Positions 16,070 through 24,176 of a DNA stretch of 25,486 nucleotides are shown in pieces (within the stretch, counting starts at the first letter, position 1; the number at the start of each line of letters is the position of its first letter). The stretch lies in the NCBI GenBank assembly GCA_002347755.1, contig DDXT01000068.1, positions 1 to 25,486 on the forward strand, in the 5' to 3' direction. The position numbers were made by a program, and so were the translations under genes. The stretch comes from Caryophanales bacterium UBA2253 (GTDB taxonomy: Bacteria; Bacillota_I; Bacilli_A; ML615J-28; CAG-698). The notes below the pieces were generated by a model. That model worked only from the letters and a program-made list of their open reading frames with translations. It did not search any database and was not told the origin of the DNA.

Positions 16070-16102
16070 AAAGAGATGTAAAATTGCTGCATCTCTTTTT
16101 TT
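16070..16102 (+). terminator. Intrinsic terminator after the hemerythrin segment
   Basis: AAAGAGATG (16070-16078) pairs with CATCTCTTT (16090-16098), followed by T residues. It insulates the lysine operon from upstream transcription. Confidence 0.88.
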
Positions 16103-16146
16103 GATTCGAAGAGTGGTTAAAAGACAGCGGCGGCCAGCGATCCCTA

Positions 16147-16175
16147 TTGACAACGTTTTCACCTTTGGGTATAAT
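16147..16175 (+). promoter_or_regulatory. Consensus promoter of the lysine-fermentation operon
   Basis: TTGACA (16147-16152) and TATAAT (16170-16175) with a 17-bp spacer, a perfect consensus. The expected start of transcription is about 16182, immediately before the riboswitch. Confidence 0.92.
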
Positions 16176-16182
16176 AATAGAC

Positions 16183-16354
16183 GTAATACACAGAGGTGCG
16201 TTGTTTGGGTATGGAGCCGATGCCAAGGGGATGAACCCCCGATGCGGCCGAAAAAGGCAAACATCGCCGAAAGAAAAAACGGGTTCATCCGTTTGGGTCT
16301 TGGTGGATAGGAGACTTTCTCATCCACTGTCACGATAAGTGAAGCGCTGTTGTC
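16183..16354 (+). ncRNA. Lysine riboswitch (L-box) aptamer
   Basis: The five-helix layout can be drawn by hand. P1 is ACAG (16190-16193) with CTGT (16347-16350), extendable past a bulge. AGAGGTGCG is at 16192-16200. P2a is GCGTTGTTTG (16198-16207) with CAAACATCGC (16258-16267), one U-U mismatch. L2 GGATGAACCC (16229-16238) is a perfect complement of L3 GGGTTCATCC (16281-16290), the family's kissing loops. GCCGAA follows P2a at 16266-16271. P3 is AAACGG/CCGTTT. P4 is GTGGAT/ATCCAC (16303-16327). CTGTC (16327-16331) runs into P5 TCAC/GTGA. One deviation: the usual AGTA reads GGTA at 16208-16211. It sits upstream of lysine catabolism genes. Confidence 0.93.
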
Positions 16355-16378
16355 TTTTCGAAGGCGACAGCATTTTTT
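16346..16378 (+). terminator. Riboswitch terminator sharing its 5' arm with aptamer helix P1
   Basis: An 11-bp stem: GCTGTTGTCTT (16346-16356) pairs with AAGGCGACAGC (16361-16371, two G-T pairs), capped by TTCG and followed by ATTTTTT. The 5' arm contains CTGTTGT, the 3' strand of P1, so the terminator and the ligand-bound aptamer cannot both form. Confidence 0.92.
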
Positions 16379-16396
16379 ACGAAAGGGGAGAATGTT

Positions 16397-16813
16397 TTGA
16401 GAAAATTCACGATTGAAAATTTGAAGATCGGCGATCATTGTTCTTTGTCTAAAAAATTCACCGAAGCGGATGTCATCGGCTTTTCGAAAGTATCCGGCGA
16501 TGTCAATCCCGCTCATCTCGATGAGAGCTACGCGAAAACCACCATTTTTAAGACCCGCATCGTTCATGGAATGCTGGTCGGTTCTTTGTTCAGTGCCATT
16601 TTGGGAACCGAACTTCCGGGTTTGGGAAGCATTTATACCAACCAAAACCTGAAATTCGTGAAACCGGTCTTTCTCAATGACACCATCACGGCGACCGTCA
16701 CCATCAAAGAGGTCCTTTCCGATAAGAACCGGGTGGTTTTTGACTGCATCGCCAAAAACCAAAATCAAGAAACCGTGATCGTCGGCGAAGCCGTGATCAT
16801 GCCGCCGCGATAG
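16397..16813 (+). CDS. MaoC-like (R)-specific enoyl-CoA hydratase
   Basis: A 138-residue hot-dog-fold protein. The hydratase dyad is in FSKVSGDVNPAHLDE: Asp35 and His40, spaced as in PhaJ (D-x4-H). RIVHGMLVGSLFSAILG is the typical central helix. It should interconvert crotonyl-CoA and (R)-3-hydroxybutyryl-CoA. The start is TTG at 16397 after GGGGAG (16385-16390); the nearby ATG at 16392 is out of frame and hits a stop at once. It is the first gene of the operon behind the lysine riboswitch and 8 bp before atoD. Its job in lysine fermentation is not obvious, since Kal already yields crotonyl-CoA. It may divert carbon to or from 3-hydroxybutyryl-CoA. Confidence 0.85.
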   Translation: MRKFTIENLKIGDHCSLSKKFTEADVIGFSKVSGDVNPAHLDESYAKTTIFKTRIVHGMLVGSLFSAILGTELPGLGSIYTNQNLKFVKPVFLNDTITATVTIKEVLSDKNRVVFDCIAKNQNQETVIVGEAVIMPPR

Positions 16814-16821
16814 GAGGGTTC

Positions 16822-17469
16822 ATGAAAGGGTTTATCAACCGGGAAGACTTTAAAAAATACGTAAAAAGCGGAATGAGGATCATGGTCGGCGGCTTTTTGT
16901 CCAACGGCAGTCCGGATTATCTGATCGACGCCATTTTGGAAACCGAGGTCAAGGATTTGACCATCATTTGCAATGACGGTGGTTTCGAAGACAAGGGCGT
17001 CGGGAAACTGATTGTTGCGCACCGGGTCAAGACTTTGATTGCTTCGCACATTGGAACCAATCCGACCGCCGGAACGCAAATGCAAGACGGGAGCCTTAAC
17101 GTCATTTTGGTTCCCCAAGGAACGCTGGTTGAACAGATCCGGGCGGACGGGGCCGGTCTGGGCGGCATTTTGACGCCAACCGGGCTAAACACCATCGTCC
17201 AGGACGGAAAGACCGTCATTCGCGTCAAAGGCAAAGATTACTTGTTGGAAGAACCGCTGCATGCGGATTTGGCCTTGCTCGGCGGAGCCATCGCAGATAA
17301 ATTCGGAAATCTTCGCTATCGGAAAACCATGCGCAACTTCAATCCGATCATGGCCATGGCCGCCGATTTGGTCATCGCTTCGGTTTCCGAAGTCGTGGAG
17401 GCCATTGATCCGGAATGCATCATAACCCAATACCCTTTGGTTGATTTTGTGGTCAGGGAGGAACGATGA
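16822..17469 (+). CDS. atoD: Butyrate-acetoacetate CoA-transferase, subunit A
   Basis: Alpha subunit of a family I CoA-transferase. In lysine fermentation it moves CoA from butyryl-CoA to acetoacetate, releasing butyrate. The 215 residues carry the family's N-terminal GMRIMVGGFLSNGSPDYLI and the region HIGTNPTAGTQMQDGSLNV. GKDYLLEEPLHADLALLGG is the conserved AtoD core, and the C-terminus has ECIITQYPLVDFVV. AGGAGGG overlaps the stop of the preceding gene. The stop overlaps the atoA start (ATGATGG), indicating translational coupling. Catalysis depends on the glutamate in AtoA. Confidence 0.93.
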   Translation: MKGFINREDFKKYVKSGMRIMVGGFLSNGSPDYLIDAILETEVKDLTIICNDGGFEDKGVGKLIVAHRVKTLIASHIGTNPTAGTQMQDGSLNVILVPQGTLVEQIRADGAGLGGILTPTGLNTIVQDGKTVIRVKGKDYLLEEPLHADLALLGGAIADKFGNLRYRKTMRNFNPIMAMAADLVIASVSEVVEAIDPECIITQYPLVDFVVREER

Positions 17470-18116
17470 TGGATGGAAAGATTATTGCAGCAATGCGGAT
17501 CGCCTTGGAATTGAACGACGGCGACGTCGTCAATCTGGGAATCGGAACTCCGACTTTGGTCGCCAATTATCTTCCGGCGGACAAACATGTCATTTTACAA
17601 TCGGAAAACGGGATCATCGGCATCGGTCCTTTGGCCGCTGAACCGGGAGAATTGGTCAACGCGGGCGGGATCCCGGCGACCATCGTTCCCGGCGGAGCCT
17701 TCATTGATTCCGCGACTTCCTTCATGTTCATTCGCGGCGGACATGTTGATGTCACCGTTTTGGGGGCTTTGGAAGTGGATGAAGAAGGAAGCTTGGCTTC
17801 CTGGATCATCCCCGGAAAGAAAGTCCCCGGGATGGGGGGAGCCATGGATCTGGTGGTCGGGGCCAAAAAAGTCATCATTGCCATGCCCCATACCAACAAC
17901 GGGAAATCGAAGATTTTAAAGAGGTGCACCTTGCCCTTAACGGCTTATAAAGAAGTAAATTTGATCGTGACCGACATGGCCGTCATGGAAGTGCGGGCGG
18001 ACGGACTTCACCTTTTGGAGATCCATCCGAGCTATACCATCGAACAAGTGGTGGCCGCGACCGAAGCCACGCTGATCATTGATCAAGTCATTCCGATGAA
18101 AGGAGCTATATTATGA
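17466..18116 (+). CDS. atoA: Butyrate-acetoacetate CoA-transferase, subunit B
   Basis: Beta subunit of the CoA-transferase, 216 residues, carrying the catalytic glutamate Glu47 in SENGIIGIG, which forms the glutamyl-CoA thioester. Other family motifs are NLGIGTPTLVANYL, the oxyanion glycines in GPLAAEPGE and the GGHVDVTVLGALEVD region. It overlaps atoD by 4 bp at its start and kal by 4 bp at its end. GGGAGG lies at 17456-17461. The context (Kal and Kce downstream) supports acetoacetate as acceptor. Confidence 0.94.
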   Translation: MMDGKIIAAMRIALELNDGDVVNLGIGTPTLVANYLPADKHVILQSENGIIGIGPLAAEPGELVNAGGIPATIVPGGAFIDSATSFMFIRGGHVDVTVLGALEVDEEGSLASWIIPGKKVPGMGGAMDLVVGAKKVIIAMPHTNNGKSKILKRCTLPLTAYKEVNLIVTDMAVMEVRADGLHLLEIHPSYTIEQVVAATEATLIIDQVIPMKGAIL

Positions 18117-18493
18117 AAATCATGTTACGTTTGAGAATGTCCGCTCATGATGCCCATTATGGGGGAAATCTCGTCGATGGCGCCCGGATCATGGGTTTGT
18201 TCGGAGATGTGGCCACCGAGTTGTTGATTCGCCAGGATGGCGATGAAGGCCTGTTCCGGGCTTATGACAAAGTGGATTTTTTGGCCCCGGTTTACGCCGG
18301 TGATTATTTGGAAGTGATCGGCGAGATCACCGAAGTAGGCAATACTTCCCGAAAAATGGAATTCGAATGTTATAAAGTCATCGCGGCCGAACCGGAAGTT
18401 GGTCCTTCCGCCGCCAAGTTTTTGGAACACCCGATTCTAGTCGCCAGCGCCAGCGGAACCTGCGTGGTTCCCAAGCCTCTTCAGAGGAAATGA
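18113..18493 (+). CDS. kal: 3-aminobutyryl-CoA ammonia-lyase
   Basis: Removes ammonia from L-3-aminobutyryl-CoA to give crotonyl-CoA. A 126-residue hot-dog-fold protein with MSAHDAHYGGNLVDGARIMGL near the N-terminus and DKVDFLAPVYAGDYLEV in the middle, both typical of Kal and the related beta-alanyl-CoA ammonia-lyases. The ATG overlaps the atoA stop by 4 bp. Kce, its substrate supplier, begins 3 bp after its stop. The identification rests on similarity plus operon position. Activity on beta-alanyl-CoA would look the same by sequence. Confidence 0.92.
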   Translation: MKIMLRLRMSAHDAHYGGNLVDGARIMGLFGDVATELLIRQDGDEGLFRAYDKVDFLAPVYAGDYLEVIGEITEVGNTSRKMEFECYKVIAAEPEVGPSAAKFLEHPILVASASGTCVVPKPLQRK

Positions 18494-18496
18494 ACG

Positions 18497-19324
18497 ATGG
18501 AAAAATTGATCATAACTTGTGCTTTGACCGGTGCGGAAGTCACCAAAACTATGAATCCGGCCGTTCCCTATACGGCTTCGGAAATGGCTGAATCCGCTTT
18601 TCAGGCTTATTTGGCCGGCGCCAGCATCATTCATCTTCATGCGCGTTTTGATGACGGAAGACCGACGCAAGATGCCCAAAGATTTAAAGAGATCATCGAA
18701 GCCATTCAGCAGAAGTGCCCTCAAGTGATCATTCAGGTCTCAACCGGCGGAGCCGTCGGAATGAGCCGCGATGAACGTTTGTTCCCCGTGACCCTGAACC
18801 CGGAAATGGCCACTCTGGACTGCGGCACGTTAAATTTCGGAGGGGATGACATTTTCATCAACACCGAAAACGACATCAAATACTTTGCGAAGAATTTGGA
18901 AGACCGCCATATTTTTAAGGAACTGGAATGCTTTGAAAAAGGCCATATCGATACGATTTTGCGGCTGGCCAGAAAAGGCTTCATCAATCCGCCTTTCCAC
19001 TTCAGCTTTGTTTTGGGAGTAAACGGCGGAATGACCGGAGAAGAACGGGATTTTGAGTTTTTGCGAGGCAGCATTCCTCCGGATGCCACTTTCAGTGTCG
19101 CCGGGATCGGAAGATACGAATTCAGTCTGGCTGAATTATCGGTAGCTAGCGGCGGCCATGTCCGCGTCGGTTTGGAAGACAATTTATACATTGAAAAAGG
19201 CGTTCTGGCTTCTTGCAACGCTGAATTGGTTCATAAAGTCGTAAAAATGGCGATCGCGCATAACCGCGCCATTGCGACCCCGGAAGAGGCCAGAAGAATA
19301 CTTAGAATGGAGAAGAAAATATGA
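18497..19324 (+). CDS. kce: 3-keto-5-aminohexanoate cleavage enzyme
   Basis: A BKACE-family zinc enzyme that condenses 3-keto-5-aminohexanoate with acetyl-CoA, yielding acetoacetate and 3-aminobutyryl-CoA. The 275-residue TIM barrel has metal ligands His46 and His48 in IIHLHAR and Glu227 in RVGLEDN, as in characterised Kce. VSTGGAVGMSRDER and DCGTLNFGGDDIF are further family motifs. The N-terminus is KLIITCALTGAEVTK. GAGGAA precedes the ATG, and the stop overlaps the kdd start by 4 bp. Among BKACE members the substrate is assigned here by the kal and kdd neighbours. Confidence 0.95.
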   Translation: MEKLIITCALTGAEVTKTMNPAVPYTASEMAESAFQAYLAGASIIHLHARFDDGRPTQDAQRFKEIIEAIQQKCPQVIIQVSTGGAVGMSRDERLFPVTLNPEMATLDCGTLNFGGDDIFINTENDIKYFAKNLEDRHIFKELECFEKGHIDTILRLARKGFINPPFHFSFVLGVNGGMTGEERDFEFLRGSIPPDATFSVAGIGRYEFSLAELSVASGGHVRVGLEDNLYIEKGVLASCNAELVHKVVKMAIAHNRAIATPEEARRILRMEKKI

Positions 19325-20361
19325 ACAAACCTTGCCCTTACGGAACTCACCGGGTCATTTCCCCGGTCGGCGTTTTGCCACAAGCCGCCGATGTTTTGGA
19401 TAATACCATGATTTGTCAGGATAACGAGATCTTGATCGATGTTCAGACCTTGAACATTGACTCAGCTTCGTTCACCCAGATCAAAAACGCCACCAACAAA
19501 GATGAAGAAGCCATGAAGCAGATGATCATGGAAATCGTGAAGAAACGCGGAAAGATGCAAAATCCGGTTACCGGAAGCGGCGGCATGCTGCTTGGGAGAA
19601 TCAAACAAATCGGAAAAAATCTGCACCGCGATCTGAAGGTTGGCGATAAAATCGTCACTTTGGTTTCCCTTTCTTTGACCCCTTTGAAAATAAAAGCCAT
19701 CAAAGCTTTGCATATGGAAAAAGATCAGGTCGACATTGATGGCCAAGCCATTCTGTTCGAAACCGGGATCTACGCAAAAATTCCCAGCGATTTGAGCGAA
19801 CACTTGGTCTTGTCCGCTTTGGATGTCGCGGGAGCTCCGGCTCAAGTCGCCAAACTGGTTAAAAAAGGCGATTCCGTTCTTATTCTGGGAGCCGGAGGAA
19901 AGAGCGGCGTGCTTTGCGCTTATCAAGCCCGGAAAAACGCCGGACCAACCGGGAAGATCATCGGTCTTTTGAGCAATCCGGGCAAACTGGAGGACTTGAA
20001 ATCGCTGAATGTATGCGATGAGATCATCATCGTTGATGCTCGCGATCCGATGACCGTTTATCATGAAGTGCTGCGAGTCAACAACAACCAGAAGGTTGAC
20101 GTCACCATCAATTGCGTCAATGTTCCGAATACGGAAATGACTTCGATCCTTCTGACCAAACCGACCGGAACGGTTTATTTCTTCAGCATGGCCACTTCGT
20201 TTACGAAAGCCGCTTTGGGAGCCGAAGGAATCGCTTCGGAAGCCGTCATGATCATCGGCAACGGTTATACGGCCGGTCACGCCGAACTGGCGCTGAATCT
20301 GCTACGCGAATCCAAGCCGTTATTTGATTTATTCGTCAAAAGATATGAACCGAAGGAGTGA
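19321..20361 (+). CDS. kdd: L-erythro-3,5-diaminohexanoate dehydrogenase
   Basis: Oxidative deamination of 3,5-diaminohexanoate to 3-keto-5-aminohexanoate with NAD+. It has 346 residues, the usual length. The N-terminus CPYGTHRVISPVGVLPQ is typical of Kdd. The mid-region TGSGGMLLGRIKQIG and a medium-chain-dehydrogenase-like Rossmann loop VLILGAGGKSGVLCA bind the cofactor. There are no zinc-ligand clusters. It overlaps kce by 4 bp at its start. The ribosome site for kamA lies inside its last codons, so expression is coupled along the operon. Confidence 0.94.
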   Translation: MNKPCPYGTHRVISPVGVLPQAADVLDNTMICQDNEILIDVQTLNIDSASFTQIKNATNKDEEAMKQMIMEIVKKRGKMQNPVTGSGGMLLGRIKQIGKNLHRDLKVGDKIVTLVSLSLTPLKIKAIKALHMEKDQVDIDGQAILFETGIYAKIPSDLSEHLVLSALDVAGAPAQVAKLVKKGDSVLILGAGGKSGVLCAYQARKNAGPTGKIIGLLSNPGKLEDLKSLNVCDEIIIVDARDPMTVYHEVLRVNNNQKVDVTINCVNVPNTEMTSILLTKPTGTVYFFSMATSFTKAALGAEGIASEAVMIIGNGYTAGHAELALNLLRESKPLFDLFVKRYEPKE

Positions 20362-20366
20362 TGATA

Positions 20367-21629
20367 ATGCTAATCGTTAATGACAATTATCTGGGCCGAA
20401 AAGCCAAATATTTCCCGAATGTGACCTCCGAACAGTGGAATGACTGGCATTGGCAGGTCAAAAACCGGATCACCTCGGTGGACAAACTAAAAACCTTCAT
20501 TGATTTGCCTAAGGAAGAAGAAGAGCAAATCAACAATGTCCTTTCCCGTTTTCGGATGGCGATCACTCCTTACTTTTTGACTTTGATCGACCCGGACAAT
20601 CCGAATTGTCCGATTCGCAAACAAGCCATTCCGAGCATCAACGAGATGACAATCGGAAAACATGACTTGCTTGATCCGCTCGACGAAGACAAAGACTCGC
20701 CGGTTCCGGGACTGACCCATCGTTATCCGGACCGCGTCCTGTTCTTGGTCACCGATCAATGCAGCATGTATTGCCGCCATTGCACGCGGCGGCGTTTCGC
20801 CGGCCAAACCGATCGGGAATCTTCAAATGAACGCATTGAAGCAGGCATTGAGTACATCAAAAACACCAAGGCCGTCCGGGATGTCCTCATCTCCGGCGGG
20901 GATGCATTGCTTCTTAGCGATGAGAGACTGGAGTCGATCATATCCCGGCTGCGGGCGATCGACCACGTCGAGATCATTCGCTTGGGGACCCGGACTCCGG
21001 TGGTCATGCCGCAGCGCATCACCGACCATCTGGTCAACATGCTCAAGAAATATCACCCGATTTGGGTCAATACCCATTTCAACCATCCGGATGAAATCAC
21101 GACCGAAAGCAGTCAGGCCATCGCTAAATTGGCAGACGCGGGGATTCCGCTGGGGAATCAAAGCGTCTTATTGCGAGGGATCAACGACGGCGTTCCGGTC
21201 ATGCGGACCCTCTGCACTAGGTTGGCGCAGATGCGGGTTCGCCCATATTATCTTTATCAATGTGACATGTCTTTGGGCATTGATCATTTCCGGACTCCGG
21301 TCAGCAAAGGCATCGAGATCATGGAAGGTTTGCGCGGCCACATCAGCGGCTTTTGTGTTCCGACCTTTGTTGTTGACGCTCCGGGCGGAGGGGGCAAGAT
21401 CCCGGTCATGCCGAACTATGTCATTTCCCAATCTCCGAGTAAAGTTGTGTTGCGCAATTATGAAGGCGTCATCACCACTTATAACGAGCCGACCGATTAC
21501 GTGGACAATGGTTATGGCGAGTGCTCTTGTTCAGCGGAAGAAATCGGGGTCAGTTCTTTGCTCTCGGGCGATACTGCCGCCTTGGAACCTAAGAATTTGG
21601 AAAGAAGGGAACGAGCATTAAAACATTAG
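20367..21629 (+). CDS. kamA: Lysine 2,3-aminomutase
   Basis: Radical-SAM, PLP-dependent enzyme that converts L-lysine to L-beta-lysine, the first step of the pathway. At 420 residues it is close to the clostridial enzyme (416). Cys132, Cys136 and Cys139 in CSMYCRHC bind the 4Fe-4S cluster. SGGDALLLSDERLE is the SAM-binding GGD region. Lys344 in PGGGGKIPVMPNY forms the PLP aldimine. I chose the ATG at 20367 because AAGGAG (20353-20358) is 8 bp away. Upstream GTG 20358 and ATG 20361 overlap or crowd that site. It is the first of four aminomutase genes. Confidence 0.96.
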   Translation: MLIVNDNYLGRKAKYFPNVTSEQWNDWHWQVKNRITSVDKLKTFIDLPKEEEEQINNVLSRFRMAITPYFLTLIDPDNPNCPIRKQAIPSINEMTIGKHDLLDPLDEDKDSPVPGLTHRYPDRVLFLVTDQCSMYCRHCTRRRFAGQTDRESSNERIEAGIEYIKNTKAVRDVLISGGDALLLSDERLESIISRLRAIDHVEIIRLGTRTPVVMPQRITDHLVNMLKKYHPIWVNTHFNHPDEITTESSQAIAKLADAGIPLGNQSVLLRGINDGVPVMRTLCTRLAQMRVRPYYLYQCDMSLGIDHFRTPVSKGIEIMEGLRGHISGFCVPTFVVDAPGGGGKIPVMPNYVISQSPSKVVLRNYEGVITTYNEPTDYVDNGYGECSCSAEEIGVSSLLSGDTAALEPKNLERRERALKH

Positions 21630-22618
21630 TTGACCTTCTGAATCGATATCCCTTGATCAGCCTGGTCGGGAATGCGAAGAACGCCGGGAAAACGACCGTT
21701 TTGAACCATTTGATCAAAGAGTGCGGTTCAAAGCGGATCGGAATTACTTCCATCGGGTTGGATGGGGAAAAAATCGACCAGATTACCAACCTTCCGAAAC
21801 CGCGCATCTATGTAAAACCAAAGATGCTGGTGGCCACGGCCGAGCAATGCCTGCCTGAATGCGAAGCCGAGTATGAAATTCTAAAAACCACCGATCTTTC
21901 CACGGCTTTGGGGCCCATCGTCATCATCGAAATTACCGCCCCGGGAAATTGTTTAGTCGGGGGTCCTTCCACGATCACCAAGCTGAAGAAAATCATCAGG
22001 GAATTCCGAAGACTGGGAACGGAAAAGATCCTGGTTGACGGAGCGTTTTCCCGTCAGACATTTTCTCAAATAGGCGGAGCCGTCATTTTTTGCGTCGGAG
22101 CCAGTTATTCCCCGGACCTGGACAAAGTCGTCAGTCACGCCAAAAATACCATCAAGCAGTTCCAACTTCCGAAATATGATCGGAAATATGGGCCTTTGGG
22201 CCGATCGTCAAAGATCGTTAAAATTAACCAAGACGGTCATCGGGATGTAGTCGGGATCGATTCGACTTTGGGAAACGGAAAGAACATCATTGAAACCATC
22301 GGTTCCGATGTCGCGTTTTTGTTTGTCCCTAGAGCCGTCAGCCAGAGTTTCCTCAAGGAATTTGTTCGCGAACGCCAGCGGCTGAGATGCAATCTGATCG
22401 TTTCCAGCCCTACTCATTTGATGGTTGATGAACAATTGCTTAAACATCTGTTTTTGCTTGACCAAAAAATCTTTGTGCTTCATCCGATGAAGTTGGCGGC
22501 CATTGCTTACAATCCGTTTTCACCGACCGGTTATGCCTTTTCAGACGAACAGTTCAAAGCCGAACTGAAGAAAGTAACCGATCTTCCAATCATAAATGTT
22601 TTAGAAAGCCAGAAGTAA
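21617..22618 (+). CDS. kamB: KamB-like P-loop protein, probable lysine 5,6-aminomutase reactivase subunit
   Basis: P-loop NTPase-like protein between kamA and kamD. A Walker A motif GNAKNAGKTT follows a first beta strand LISLV. Later segments are IGLDGEKIDQITNLPKPRIY, IVIIEITAPGN and KILVDGAFSRQ. From memory, lysine 5,6-aminomutase operons carry two reactivase genes, KamB and the MutS-like KamC. This one fits KamB; no KamC is present. Start: the first standard codon is TTG 21653, but it lacks a ribosome site and would begin inside the first strand. ATT 21617 has AAGGGA 7 bases upstream, overlaps kamA by 13 bp, and adds an N-terminal helix TLVDLLNRYP, so I prefer it. The frame is closed by TAA at 21590-21592. 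Confidence 0.65.
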   Translation: MKTLVDLLNRYPLISLVGNAKNAGKTTVLNHLIKECGSKRIGITSIGLDGEKIDQITNLPKPRIYVKPKMLVATAEQCLPECEAEYEILKTTDLSTALGPIVIIEITAPGNCLVGGPSTITKLKKIIREFRRLGTEKILVDGAFSRQTFSQIGGAVIFCVGASYSPDLDKVVSHAKNTIKQFQLPKYDRKYGPLGRSSKIVKINQDGHRDVVGIDSTLGNGKNIIETIGSDVAFLFVPRAVSQSFLKEFVRERQRLRCNLIVSSPTHLMVDEQLLKHLFLLDQKIFVLHPMKLAAIAYNPFSPTGYAFSDEQFKAELKKVTDLPIINVLESQK

Positions 22619-22619
22619 T

Positions 22620-24176
22620 ATGAACAAACTAAATTTGGATCAAAAATTAATTGACGAATCTCGGGAATTTGCGTCGACGATAGCGAAAGACGTTCAATCG
22701 TTTATTGACGAACGGACAACCGTGGCGGTCGAGAGAACCGTTTGTAGACTGCTTGGGATTGACGGCGTGGATAAATTCGACGTTCCGGTTCCCAATCTGC
22801 TGGTCGATGAAGTCGTTAAACACGGGGATTTGTCTTTGGGAATTTCTACTTATTTGGGAAGCGCTCTAATAGCCACCCACCTGACGCTTCCGGATTTTGT
22901 TTCCGCGTTTTTGAAGCACGAAGTCAAGCTTTGCGATCATCCTTTGGCATCCGTCAAGGAGATTCAAGCCATTTTGGCTCCGTATCTTCAAAAGCCCCTG
23001 GAAAAAATAAAAAAGAACAAACAAGACCGCGAGGATTATTTAAAAAAGTATCCTCCGAAACCGACCGAAATATACGTCATTGTTGCCACCGGAAACATTT
23101 ATGAAGACGTCATTCAAGCGAGAGCGGCGGCTTCAGCCGGTGGGGACATCATCGCCGTGATCCGTTCTACCGGCCAATCTCTTTTGGACTATGTTCCGTA
23201 CGGGGCTACCACCGAAGGCTTTGGAGGGACTTATGCCACTCAAGAGAATTTCCGAATCATGCGCAACGCTTTGGATGAAGTGTCGAAAGAACAAAACCGG
23301 TACATCAAATTGGTGAATTACGCTTCCGGGCTTTGCATGCCTGAGATAGCCGCGATGGCGGCATTGGAACGCCTGGATGTTTTGCTTAACGATAGTTTGT
23401 ACGGGATCATCTTCCGAGACATCAACATGCAAAGGACCTTGATCGATCAATATTTCTCCAGGTGCATCAATGCTTACGCGGGGATCATCATCAATACCGG
23501 CGAAGACAATTATTTAACCACTTCGGATGCCTTCTCGCAGGCGCATACCGTTTTGGCTTCGCAATTCATTAATGAACAATTTGCTTTATTGGCACATCTG
23601 CCCAAAAAACTGATGGGCCTCGGCCATGCTTTTGAGATCGATCCGGCCATTGAAAACAGCTTTTTGTATGAAGTGGCCCAGGCGCAAATGGCCAGAGAGA
23701 TCTTCCCGGATGCTCCTCTAAAGTACATGCCGCCGACCAAACACATCACCGGAAACATTTTCCGGGCTTACTTGCAAAATACTTTGTTTAACATCGCCAC
23801 CATTTTCACCAGTCAATCGATTCACCTGCTTGGAATGATGACCGAAGCGATCCATACTCCGTTCATGTCTGACCGCTATTTGGCCATTGAAAACGCGAAA
23901 ATGGTGGCCACGGCCTTGAAGTCCTTTGGGGATGAAGTATACTTCAAACCAGGCGGGCTGATGGAGACGCGTGCCCAAAGCACTTTGCAACAAGCGCATG
24001 ATCTGCTTGAAGGGATAAAAAATGATACTTTATTTATATCCTTGGAAGCCGGGGTCTTTGCGGACACCAAGCGAAGCTTTACCGGGGGAAAAGGATTGGA
24101 TGGAGTTTTCAAGAAAAAGAAGAACTATGTCAATGTGATCATGGATGCTCTTTTGGAGGACCAAAATGAACATTAG
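22620..24176 (+). CDS. kamD: Lysine 5,6-aminomutase, alpha subunit
   Basis: Large subunit of the adenosylcobalamin- and PLP-dependent mutase that moves the terminal amino group of beta-lysine from C6 to C5. It has 518 residues, normal for KamD. Characteristic stretches are AVERTVCRLLGIDGVD, IRSTGQSLLDYVPYGATTEG, FRIMRNALDEVSKE, NYASGLCMPEIAAMAALER, LNDSLYGIIFRDINMQRT and the C-terminal FADTKRSFTGGKGLDGV. The start is ATG one base after the preceding stop; the ribosome site is weak, so translation probably depends on coupling. The ribosome site for kamE lies inside its last codons. Confidence 0.96.
   Translation: MNKLNLDQKLIDESREFASTIAKDVQSFIDERTTVAVERTVCRLLGIDGVDKFDVPVPNLLVDEVVKHGDLSLGISTYLGSALIATHLTLPDFVSAFLKHEVKLCDHPLASVKEIQAILAPYLQKPLEKIKKNKQDREDYLKKYPPKPTEIYVIVATGNIYEDVIQARAAASAGGDIIAVIRSTGQSLLDYVPYGATTEGFGGTYATQENFRIMRNALDEVSKEQNRYIKLVNYASGLCMPEIAAMAALERLDVLLNDSLYGIIFRDINMQRTLIDQYFSRCINAYAGIIINTGEDNYLTTSDAFSQAHTVLASQFINEQFALLAHLPKKLMGLGHAFEIDPAIENSFLYEVAQAQMAREIFPDAPLKYMPPTKHITGNIFRAYLQNTLFNIATIFTSQSIHLLGMMTEAIHTPFMSDRYLAIENAKMVATALKSFGDEVYFKPGGLMETRAQSTLQQAHDLLEGIKNDTLFISLEAGVFADTKRSFTGGKGLDGVFKKKKNYVNVIMDALLEDQNEH

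Noticed and set aside
15980..16768. Minus-strand open frame (262 codons) across the lysine riboswitch
   Set aside because: It runs antisense to the terminator, promoter, aptamer and MaoC gene, and its product resembles nothing known.
19462..20280. Long minus-strand open frame (272 codons) opposite kdd
   Set aside because: It lies wholly opposite a well-recognised gene, has no family similarity and no ribosome site; it is a shadow of strong codon bias.
20827..21621. Plus-strand open frame (264 codons) inside kamA
   Set aside because: Out-of-frame shadow of kamA, which has all catalytic motifs in its own frame.
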